From Isoptericola sp044389085 (lineage in GTDB: Bacteria; Actinomycetota; Actinomycetes; Actinomycetales; Cellulomonadaceae): a stretch of 64,000 nt of DNA. The notes below the pieces were generated by a model. The model did no database searches, had not been told where the DNA came from, and saw nothing but the letters and a program-made list of their open reading frames with translations. Location of the stretch: the NCBI RefSeq assembly GCF_044389085.1, contig NZ_JBIRXP010000009.1, forward strand, positions 1 to 64,000, given 5' to 3'. This document shows, piece by piece, positions 24,274-30,822 of this stretch. Every line of letters begins with the position of its first letter. Position 1 is the stretch's first letter. The position numbers and the translations under genes are program-made.

Positions 24274-24411
24274 GAGGTAGTCCCCGGACCCGCGAGGTAG
24301 TTCAGATCCCCGCGAGGTAGTTCAGAAATTGCCGAGGTAGTTCGAGATTCCGCGAGGTAGTTGACTACCCCGCCGGGCCTCGAACTACCTCGGCATCTCC
24401 GGGACTACCTC
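24274..24411. repeat. 20-bp-periodic GAGGTAGT array A (five direct, two inverted)
   Basis: GAGGTAGT starts at 24274, 24294, 24314, 24334 and 24354, exactly 20 bp apart, then ACTACCTC starts at 24384 and 24404, again 20 bp apart. With flanks the core is near SCGAGGTAGT. The roughly 10-bp spacers differ. Copies 4/7 and 5/6 are symmetric about 24372.5 so they can pair in a nested hairpin; spacers do not pair. The array fills the gap between convergent gabD and the symporter gene, whose TAG stop (24405-24407) is part of the last core. Confidence 0.9.
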
Positions 24412-25855
24412 GCGACGGCTTCCTCCCGCTCCCGTTCGCGCGGCTCCCAGCACTCGATGCCGCGGACCCCGGGGAGCCTGTCGCGGGTGAACTGCGGGTC
24501 GAGCCCTTGCCTGCGCTGGGCGGTGAAGTCCCGCATGAGGCGGAACGCGATCGTGCTCAGCGGCGCGATCGCGGCGAGGTTGACCAGTGCCATCACCGCC
24601 ATGGTGGTGTCCGCGAGGGTCCAGACCAGCTGCACCGAGCCGATGGACCCGAGGAACGCGATGGCGAGGAAGGCCACCCGGAACGCGGTCAGCGCGCCGC
24701 GACGCCGGGTGAGGAACGCGACGTTCGCCTCGCCGTAGTAGTAGTTGCCCAGCACGGACGTGAAGGCCAGCAGCAGGAGGATGACGGTCAGCAGGTGCAA
24801 GGACCAGTCACCGAGGCTGGACTGCAACGCGTGCTGCGTCATCGTCGGGCCGGAGTTCTCGCCGAAGGTCGGGTCGGACACCAGCACGACGAACGCGGTG
24901 ATGGAGCAGACGACCAGGGTGTCGACGTAGACGCCCAGCGTCTGCACCAGCCCCTGCTTCACCGGGTGGCTCACGGTGGCCGTGGCCGCCGCGTTGGGCG
25001 CCGACCCCAGCCCGCCCTCGTTGGAGAACATCCCGCGTCGCACGCCCTGCGAGATCGCCGTCCCGACACCGGCCGCGGCGAACTCCTGGAACCCGAGCGC
25101 GCTGCCCACGATGCTGGTGATGACCTCGGGCAGCTTCTCCACGTTGAGCCCCACCACGAGCAGGCCGAGGCCCAGGTAGAGCACCACCATCAGCGGCACG
25201 AGCAGCTGCGCCGTGTTCGCGATGCGGTGCAGGCCGCCGAAGATGATCGCGGCCACGATGCCCACCAGGGCCAGGCCCACGACCGGGGCCAGCCAGCCCG
25301 GCGTCTCGCCCAGGACCTGCTCGGCCGACGTCCCGATCGCCCCGAGATCGTGTTGGCCTGCACGGAGTTGAACACGAAGCTGAACGTCACGATGATCACG
25401 ACGGAGAACAGCAGGCCCATCCAGCGCTTCCCGAGGCCGCGTTCCATGTAGTACGCGGGGCCACCGCGGAAGTCCTTCCCGTCGCGGACCTTGTAGAGCT
25501 GGGCGAGCGTGGACTCGACGAAGCTGGCGGCGCCGACGACGAGGCCCATGACCCACATCCAGAAGACCGCGCCCGGCCCTCCGAGCGCGATCGCGGTGGC
25601 GACGCCGACGATGTTGCCCGTCCCGATCCGGGCGGCGGCGGAGATCGCGAACGCCTGGAACGACGAGACGGGCTTCTGCCCCGGCGCGGGCGCGGACTTC
25701 CCGACCACGGAACGGAACATGTCCGGCAGCAGGCGGATCTGGACGGCGCCGGACCGCACCGTGAAGTAGAGGCACAGGGCGGCAAGCACCGGGACGACGA
25801 GATAGAGCCATAACCCGTCGTTGAACGTGGCGAGGTCGTCGTTGAAGCTTTCCAT
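24405..25855 (-). pseudogene. Sodium:alanine/glycine symporter (AGCS), frameshifted
   Basis: Reading from ATG 25855, the first 170 residues are clearly AGCS (LWLYLVVPVLAALCLYFTV, FQAFAISAAARIGTGNIVGV, GPGAVFWMWVMGL, YYMERGLGKRW, FVFNSVQANTI). The frame is then lost at a C4 run (25340-25343) and AGCS sequence continues in another frame to the stop at 24405 (GWLAPVVGLALVGIVAAIIF, GMFSNEGGLGSAPNAAATA, NYYYGEANVAFL). One extra C would restore a 483-residue protein of normal length. The cause is either a recent 1-base deletion or a sequencing error in this homopolymer. The final stop codon comes from the repeat array. Confidence 0.8.
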
Positions 25856-25973
25856 GGTGGAACAGGGCCTTTCGGTCGCGTCCGGTCCCGACGTCGGTGT
25901 GGAACCGGTCGGTTACCCTAGCGAACCGTCCAGGCGCGGTCACCCTGCGTCCAGGACCGCTCCGGGAACGACG

Positions 25974-26013
25974 ACGCCGCGGGGTCGTGGACGTGACCAC
26001 GACCCCGCGGCGT
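25974..26013 (-). terminator. Strong hairpin terminator of the bkd operon
   Basis: Perfect 17-bp arms ACGCCGCGGGGTCGTGG / CCACGACCCCGCGGCGT with a 6-nt loop, 15 bp past the E2 stop on the minus strand. It separates the bkd operon from the symporter gene. Confidence 0.8.
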
Positions 26014-26028
26014 GCGGCGCGACCCTGC

Positions 26029-27489
26029 TCAGCCCCAGACGAGGCCCCGCGCGGGGTCCTCCAGCACCTTCGCGACGTCGGCCAGGTAGCGGGCGGCGAG
26101 CTCGCCGTCGACCAGGCGGTGGTCGACGGACAGCGCGAGCTGCGTCACCCAGCGCGCCTTGATCTTGCCCTTGTGCACCCACGGCTGCTTGCGGATCGCG
26201 CCGAACGCGAGGATGCCGGCCTCGCCGGGGTTGAGGATCGGGGTGCCCGTGTCGGTGCCGAAGATGCCGACGTTGGTGATCGTGATCGAGCCGTCCGCCA
26301 TGTCGGCCGGCTGGGTGCGGCCGGCGCGCGCGGTGGACGTGAGCGTCGCGATCGCCTTCGCCAGGCCGAGCAGGTCGAGCGTGTGCGCGTCCTTGATGTT
26401 CGGCACGACGAGCCCGCGCGGCGTCGCCGCCGCGATCCCCAGGTTCACGTAGTGCTTGTAGACGATCTCCTGCGCGGCCTCGTCCCAGCTCGCGTTGATC
26501 TGCGGGTGCCGGTTGACCGCGAGCAGCATCGCCTTGGCGGCGACGAGCAGCGGCGTGACGCGCACGTCCGCGAAGTCGCGGTCCTCCTTCAGCGCGGCGA
26601 CCAGGCGCATCGTCTTCGTGACGTCGATGGTCTGGAAGACCGTGACGTGCGGCGCCGTGAACGCGCTGGCCACCATCGCCTCGGCGGTGCGCTTGCGCAC
26701 CGACTTCACCGGCACGCGCGTCTGGCGGCCGTCCTGGCTGACGGTGCCCGACGCGAGCCACGGCCGGTCGTCGTCGGGGTAGGTGGCCAGGGCCTTCGGC
26801 GCGGCGCCCTCGGTGTGCGCGACGACGTCCTCGCGGGTGACGATCCCGCCCGGGCCGGTGGGGTGCACCGACGCGAGGTCGACGCCCAGGTCCTTCGCGA
26901 GCTTGCGCACCGGCGGCTTGGCCAGGACGCGGGTGCTCTGTGCACCGGACGAGGCCGGCACGCTCGCCATCGGCTTCTCGATCCCCGGGCCGGCCGGCGC
27001 GGGCGCCGGGGACTTGTCAGACGTAGGGCGCACTCCGGTGGGCTGAGCGTCTGACAACGGCGCGGGCGCCGGGGACTTGTCAGACATAGGGCGTACCCCG
27101 GTGGGCTGAGCGTCTGACACACGGCGGCGGCGACGTCGGCCCTCGCCCGCGTCGTCACCGGTGCCGTACCCGACGAGCACGGAGCCGGAGCCCTGGGCCT
27201 CGGCGGCCGGGGCGTCGGCCGGGCCGCCCGACGCGGCGTCGGCCGGGGCGTCGGGCGTGATCTCGATGATCGCGGTGCCGACGTCGACGGTGGTGCCCTC
27301 CTCGGCGAGCAGGGCCGTGACGGTGCCCGCCCACGGCGACGGGAGCTCGACGAGCGACTTGGCGCTCTCGATCTCCACGATCACCTGGTTGACGGCGACG
27401 GTGTCGCCGACGGCGACGCGCCACTCGACGATCTCGGCCTCGGTGAGGCCCTCGCCCACGTCGGGCAGCGGGAAGCGCTGGGTCGTCAT
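26029..27489 (-). CDS. bkdC: 2-oxo acid dehydrogenase E2 (dihydrolipoyl acyltransferase)
   Basis: 486 residues; ATG 27489 after GGAGGAG. One lipoyl domain at the N-terminus (lipoyl Lys44 in EIESAKSLVELPSP), an Ala/Pro linker, a peripheral subunit-binding domain near 190-225 (VRKLAKDLGVDLASVHPTGP) and the acyltransferase domain with the final DHRLVDG catalytic motif. With the two E1 genes it forms the branched-chain 2-oxo acid (or related) dehydrogenase. The linker holds two copies of a 21-residue in-frame repeat (SDAQPTGVRP-type) encoded by a palindromic DNA element, an unusual insertion. E3 is not encoded nearby. Confidence 0.88.
   Translation of the reverse strand: MTTQRFPLPDVGEGLTEAEIVEWRVAVGDTVAVNQVIVEIESAKSLVELPSPWAGTVTALLAEEGTTVDVGTAIIEITPDAPADAASGGPADAPAAEAQGSGSVLVGYGTGDDAGEGRRRRRRVSDAQPTGVRPMSDKSPAPAPLSDAQPTGVRPTSDKSPAPAPAGPGIEKPMASVPASSGAQSTRVLAKPPVRKLAKDLGVDLASVHPTGPGGIVTREDVVAHTEGAAPKALATYPDDDRPWLASGTVSQDGRQTRVPVKSVRKRTAEAMVASAFTAPHVTVFQTIDVTKTMRLVAALKEDRDFADVRVTPLLVAAKAMLLAVNRHPQINASWDEAAQEIVYKHYVNLGIAAATPRGLVVPNIKDAHTLDLLGLAKAIATLTSTARAGRTQPADMADGSITITNVGIFGTDTGTPILNPGEAGILAFGAIRKQPWVHKGKIKARWVTQLALSVDHRLVDGELAARYLADVAKVLEDPARGLVWG
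26996..27121. repeat. Two 63-bp palindrome-bearing units inside the E2 linker
   Basis: Units 26996-27058 and 27059-27121 differ at only a few bases. Each holds an inverted repeat: TGTCAGACG (27015-27023)/CGTCTGACA (27048-27056) in unit 1 and TGTCAGAC (27078-27085)/GTCTGACA (27112-27119) in unit 2. At 63 bp they keep the reading frame and add 21 residues each in a flexible linker. Confidence 0.85.
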
Positions 27490-27509
27490 CGTTCTCCTCC
27501 GGTCCGCCC

Positions 27510-28523
27510 TCAGTGGGCCAGCACGCGGTCGACGGCGTCGACGACGCGGTCGACGCTCGGCAGGTACTCGTGCTCGAGCTTCGCGACGGGGTACGGCGCG
27601 TGGAAGCCGCCGACCCGCAGCACGGGCGCCTCGAGCGAGTAGAAGCACTCCTCGCTCACGCGGGCCGCGACCTCGGCCCCGGAGCCGAGGAACGTGGGCG
27701 CCTCGTGCACGACGACGCAGCGCCCGGTGCGCCGCACCGACTCCGCGACGGCGGTGACGTCGAGCGGCGAGATCGCGCGCAGGTCGACCACCTCGGCGCT
27801 GGTGCCCTCGGCGGCCAGGGTGTCGGCGGCCTTGAGCGCGGTCGCGACGGTCGGCCCGTAGGCGACGAGCGTGACGTCGGTGCCCTGGCGGGCGACGCGC
27901 GCCCGGTTGAGCACGTCGGCGCCGCCGGCCGCGGCCACCGTCGGGTACGGGCCGGTCGTGACCTCGCCCTTGGACCAGTAGCGGCCCTTCGGCTCGAAGA
28001 ACAGCACCGGGTCCGGCGACGCGACGGCGGCGCGGATCATGTCGTACGCGTCCTGCGGGGTGGACGGCGAGACGACGCGCAGGCCCGGCGTGTGCGCGAA
28101 CAGCACCTCCGGGCTCTCGGAGTGGTGCTCCACCGCGCCGATGCCGCCGCCGTAGGGGATCCGGATGACGACGGGCACCTGCAGCCGGCCGCGCGACCGG
28201 TAGTGCATCTTCGCGAGCTGGGTGGTGATCTGGTCGTAGGCCGGGAAGACGAACCCGTCGAACTGGATCTCGCAGACGGGCCGGTAGCCGCGCAGCGCCA
28301 TGCCGATCGCGGTGCCGACGATGCCGGACTCCGCGAGCGGCGTGTCGACGACGCGGTCCTCGCCGAAGTCCTTCTGCAGGCCGTCGGTGACGCGGAAGAC
28401 GCCGCCGTTGAGGCCGACGTCCTCGCCCATGACGAGCACCTTCGGGTCGGACTCGAGGGCCGAGCGCAGGCCCTCGGTGATGGCGCGGGCGAAGGTGAGG
28501 GTCTGCGGGGCAGCAGAGTTCAT
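27510..28523 (-). CDS. bkdB: 2-oxo acid dehydrogenase E1 beta
   Basis: 337 residues. E1-beta transketolase-type PYR domain (LVMGEDVGLNGGVFRVTDGL, DTPLAESGIVGTAIGMALRG, EIQFDGFVFPAYDQI) and C-terminal domain (VTLVAYGPTVATAL, VVVHEAPTFLGSGAEVAA). It pairs with E1 alpha to decarboxylate 2-oxo acids with ThDP. The start overlaps the E1-alpha stop by 4 bp, and the E2 gene follows 20 bp downstream. Confidence 0.88.
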   Translation of the reverse strand: MNSAAPQTLTFARAITEGLRSALESDPKVLVMGEDVGLNGGVFRVTDGLQKDFGEDRVVDTPLAESGIVGTAIGMALRGYRPVCEIQFDGFVFPAYDQITTQLAKMHYRSRGRLQVPVVIRIPYGGGIGAVEHHSESPEVLFAHTPGLRVVSPSTPQDAYDMIRAAVASPDPVLFFEPKGRYWSKGEVTTGPYPTVAAAGGADVLNRARVARQGTDVTLVAYGPTVATALKAADTLAAEGTSAEVVDLRAISPLDVTAVAESVRRTGRCVVVHEAPTFLGSGAEVAARVSEECFYSLEAPVLRVGGFHAPYPVAKLEHEYLPSVDRVVDAVDRVLAH

Positions 28524-29692
28524 CGGGTCGCCTCCGTGCTCGTCTCGTTCTCGTACTGCTCGAACCACGCCCGCTCGGCGGTGACCTGCGCGTGCTCGGT
28601 GGCGTACACGTGCTCGAACATCGAGCCCGTGGGCGGCGCGCCGAGCTGGCGCACCTCGGTGCGCAGCCGCTCGCCCAGGGCGTCGGCCTCGCGCTCGATC
28701 CCGGCGGCCCAGCCGTCGTCCCAGCCACCCTCGGCACGCAGCAGCGCGGCGAGGCGGTCGATCGGGTCGCGGCGGGCCCAGTGGTCCTCCTCGGCGCGGG
28801 CCCGGTACCGGCTCGGGTCGTCGGAGGTGGTGTGGGCACCCATCCGGTAGGTGTACGCCTCGACGAAGGTGGGGCCGCCGCCGGAGCGGGCGCGCTCCAG
28901 CGCCTCCGCCGTCACGGCGTAGCAGGCGAGGACGTCGTTGCCGTCCACGCGGACGCTGGGGATGCCGAAGCCCTCGCCGCGCTGGTACAGCGGCGCCCGC
29001 GACTGCCGCGACGTCGGCTCGGAGATCGCCCACTGGTTGTTCTGGAGGAAAAACACCACGGGCGCGTTGTTCACGGCCGCGAAGACGAGAGCCTCGCTGA
29101 CGTCGCCCTGGCTCGTGGCGCCGTCGCCGAAGTAGGTGACGACAGCGGCGTCCCGGCCGGCGTCGCCGGTGCCGACCGCGCCATCACGCTGTACACCCAT
29201 CGCGTAGCCGGTCGCGTGCAGCACGTGAGAGCCGATGACGAGGGTGTACAGGTGCACGTTGTGCTCGTTCGGGTCCCAGCCGCCGTGGTCCTCGCCGCGG
29301 TACAGGCGGAGGCGGTCGACCGGGTCGACGCCGCGCGCCTGGAGCACGCCGTGCTCGCGGTAGGAGGGGAACACGTAGTCCTGCGGCGCCAGCGCGTAGG
29401 CCGAACCGACCTGGGCGGCCTCCTGGCCACGGCCCTGCGCGTACAGCGCGAGCTCGCCCTGCCGCTGCAGGGCCGTGGCCTCGTCGTCGAACCGTCGCGT
29501 CAGCACCATGTCGCGGTACAGGGCGCGCAGGTCCTCGGAGGTGAGGTGGTCGACACGCGAGCGGTAGGTCGCGTTGTCGGGTTCGACGACACGCTCGCCG
29601 GTGGGCGAGACGAGCTGGACCAGGGGGTCGACGTCAGCGGACGCGACGTCGACGGGCGTCTCGTCGGGCTCGCCGGTGGTGGGCTGCGGCAC
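28520..29692 (-). CDS. bkdA: Branched-chain 2-oxo acid dehydrogenase E1 alpha
   Basis: 390 residues from GTG 29692, chosen because AAGGAG lies 6-7 bp upstream; an in-frame ATG at 29776 is possible but lacks a site. The ThDP motif GDGATSQGDVSEAL ends in VVFFLQNN, and the phosphorylation-loop region YRMGAHTTSDDPSRYR is the form typical of branched-chain rather than pyruvate E1 alpha. FPSYREHGVLQARGVD is also BCKDH-like. First gene of bkdA-bkdB-bkdC. A double palindrome upstream (29780-29814) is the probable control site. Confidence 0.85.
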   Translation of the reverse strand: MPQPTTGEPDETPVDVASADVDPLVQLVSPTGERVVEPDNATYRSRVDHLTSEDLRALYRDMVLTRRFDDEATALQRQGELALYAQGRGQEAAQVGSAYALAPQDYVFPSYREHGVLQARGVDPVDRLRLYRGEDHGGWDPNEHNVHLYTLVIGSHVLHATGYAMGVQRDGAVGTGDAGRDAAVVTYFGDGATSQGDVSEALVFAAVNNAPVVFFLQNNQWAISEPTSRQSRAPLYQRGEGFGIPSVRVDGNDVLACYAVTAEALERARSGGGPTFVEAYTYRMGAHTTSDDPSRYRARAEEDHWARRDPIDRLAALLRAEGGWDDGWAAGIEREADALGERLRTEVRQLGAPPTGSMFEHVYATEHAQVTAERAWFEQYENETSTEATR

Positions 29693-29779
29693 GCGGTCTC
29701 CTTCGCTGACGGCCCCTGGACGGGGCTGGGCTGCTCCGGCACGGAGGAGGTCCCGGCCCACCGAGTCGGTGACCACCGG

Positions 29780-29814
29780 AACCTACGCCTTCGTAGCCTA
29801 CGCCAGCGTAGGTT
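29780..29814. promoter_or_regulatory. Compound operator upstream of the bkd operon
   Basis: A 35-bp symmetric site with outer arms AACCTACGC/GCGTAGGTT and two inner palindromes CTACGCCTTCGTAG and CTACGCCAGCGTAG side by side. The pattern of TACG..CGTA half-sites is that of TetR-type or similar dimeric regulators binding two adjacent sites. It lies 88 bp before the chosen bkdA start. Confidence 0.65.
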
Positions 29815-29867
29815 GCCGGCCAGGGGGCAGACCCCCCGGCGGCGGTGCCAATGTCCCCCCGGCCGTT

Positions 29868-29884
29868 TTGGAGGTTTCCTCCAA
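29868..29884. promoter_or_regulatory. TTGGAGG palindrome in the bkd/small membrane protein gap
   Basis: TTGGAGGTTTCCTCCAA, perfect 7-bp arms around TTT. It lies between the stop of the small membrane protein gene (29917, minus) and the bkd operator. It could be the terminator of that gene or a second operator. Confidence 0.45.
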
Positions 29885-29916
29885 GCCGTGCGCCTCTCTG
29901 GTGCTCGGCGTGCTGG

Positions 29917-30183
29917 TCAGCGCGGGTACGCCTGGCCGACCCGGAGCGCGTCCCGCTCGCGCAGCACGGGCCACCGCGAGAAGGCGAACACGAGGAACAT
30001 CACCACGTTGAGGACCGGCACCAGCCCGACGAGGACCCACCAGCCCGAGTAGCCGGCCTTCTGGATGATCCGGACGTATGCGATCAGGAAGATCACGGCC
30101 ACCGCGAGGTACACGACGAGCGCCGCGGTGCCGAACAACCATCCGTAGTCGGCGGCGAGCTGGTCGTAGTCCACGTTGTCCAT
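29917..30183 (-). CDS. Small integral membrane protein (DUF5684-like)
   Basis: 88 residues. A short N-terminus (MDNVDYDQLAADYG) is followed by two or three hydrophobic segments (LVVYLAVAVIFLIAYV, WWVLVGLVPVLNVVMFLVF) separated by the loop IIQKAGYSGWW, the pattern of small 'KAGK/GWW' inner-membrane proteins often annotated as DUF5684 or signal-peptidase-neighbour proteins. Function unknown. It has no clear Shine-Dalgarno. It is divergent from the RidA gene. Confidence 0.65.
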   Translation of the reverse strand: MDNVDYDQLAADYGWLFGTAALVVYLAVAVIFLIAYVRIIQKAGYSGWWVLVGLVPVLNVVMFLVFAFSRWPVLRERDALRVGQAYPR

Positions 30184-30302
30184 GCTCACGGAGTCTTCCG
30201 CGCACCGGGGCCCGCGCAACCGGAAGGGTGCCCGGGCCACCGGGTGAACGATGTCGGTGGTGGGCGGGATGCTCGACAGACACCTCGACGAAGGGACCCG
30301 CC

Positions 30303-30701
30303 ATGACAGCGCAGTCGACGCCGACACCCGTCAACCCGCCCTCGCTGCACCAGAACCCCGCGTTCGCGCAGGGCATGATCCTGCCCGCCGGGCCCACGCT
30401 CCACGTCGGCGGGCAGAACGGCACCGGCCCGGACGGCGCGCTGGTCGAGGGCGGCCTCGGCCCGCAGACCGAGCAGGCGCTGCGCAACGTGATCGCCGTG
30501 CTCGAGGAGGCGGGCACCGACGCGGAGCACGTCGCGAAGCTGACCATCTACCTCGACCCCTCGGTCGACCCGAACGAGGCCTACGCGGCGTCCGGCCGGG
30601 TCTGGCGCTCCCGCACCGCCGTCACGGTCCTCGCCGTCGCCCCCGCACGCCCCGGCGCGCTCGTCGAGGTGGAGGCCGTCGCGACGGTCCCCGGGGCCTG
30701 A
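30303..30701 (+). CDS. RidA-family (YjgF/YER057c/UK114) protein
   Basis: 132 residues. Family marks: AGPTLHVGGQNGTGPDG, TEQALRNVIAVLEEAG, HVAKLTIYLDPSVDPNEAY and RTAVTVLAVAPARPGALVEVEAVA. RidA proteins hydrolyse reactive enamine/imine intermediates made by PLP enzymes; the canonical catalytic Arg (usually near position 105) is replaced in the region by PARPGALVE, so the subgroup may not have deaminase activity. A long palindrome lies 27 bp downstream. Confidence 0.8.
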   Translation: MTAQSTPTPVNPPSLHQNPAFAQGMILPAGPTLHVGGQNGTGPDGALVEGGLGPQTEQALRNVIAVLEEAGTDAEHVAKLTIYLDPSVDPNEAYAASGRVWRSRTAVTVLAVAPARPGALVEVEAVATVPGA

Positions 30702-30727
30702 CGGCCACGGCGCGCGCCTGAGCGCGT

Positions 30728-30797
30728 CTGAGTTCGGTCATCCGGTGCGAGGTCGGTCCGAAGGTTGACCGATCTTGCACCGGATGACCGATCTCAA
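30728..30797. repeat. 70-nt hairpin element between ridA-like and GH36 genes
   Basis: Perfect 15-bp arms TCGGTCATCCGGTGC (30734-30748) and GCACCGGATGACCGA (30777-30791), with extra matching outside (CTGAG/CTCAA) and an inner stem AGGTCGGTC/GACCGATCT. It can fold almost end to end. It separates two plus-strand genes and may terminate the first. Confidence 0.75.
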
Positions 30798-30822
30798 GCC
30801 CCGCGGATGGCAGGCTCAGCGC

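Noticed and set aside
24274..24411. Array A as a CRISPR array
   Set aside because: The repeat is about 10 bp, spacers about 10 bp, orientation switches and no cas genes exist. It fits a regular DNA-site array better.
24274..24411. Similarity of GAGGTAGT to the animal let-7 seed
   Set aside because: A short coincidence with no biological basis in a bacterium.
25340..25343. Programmed ribosomal frameshifting in the symporter
   Set aside because: The site is a plain C4/G4 run without a slippery heptamer or a clear downstream structure; a missing base is simpler.
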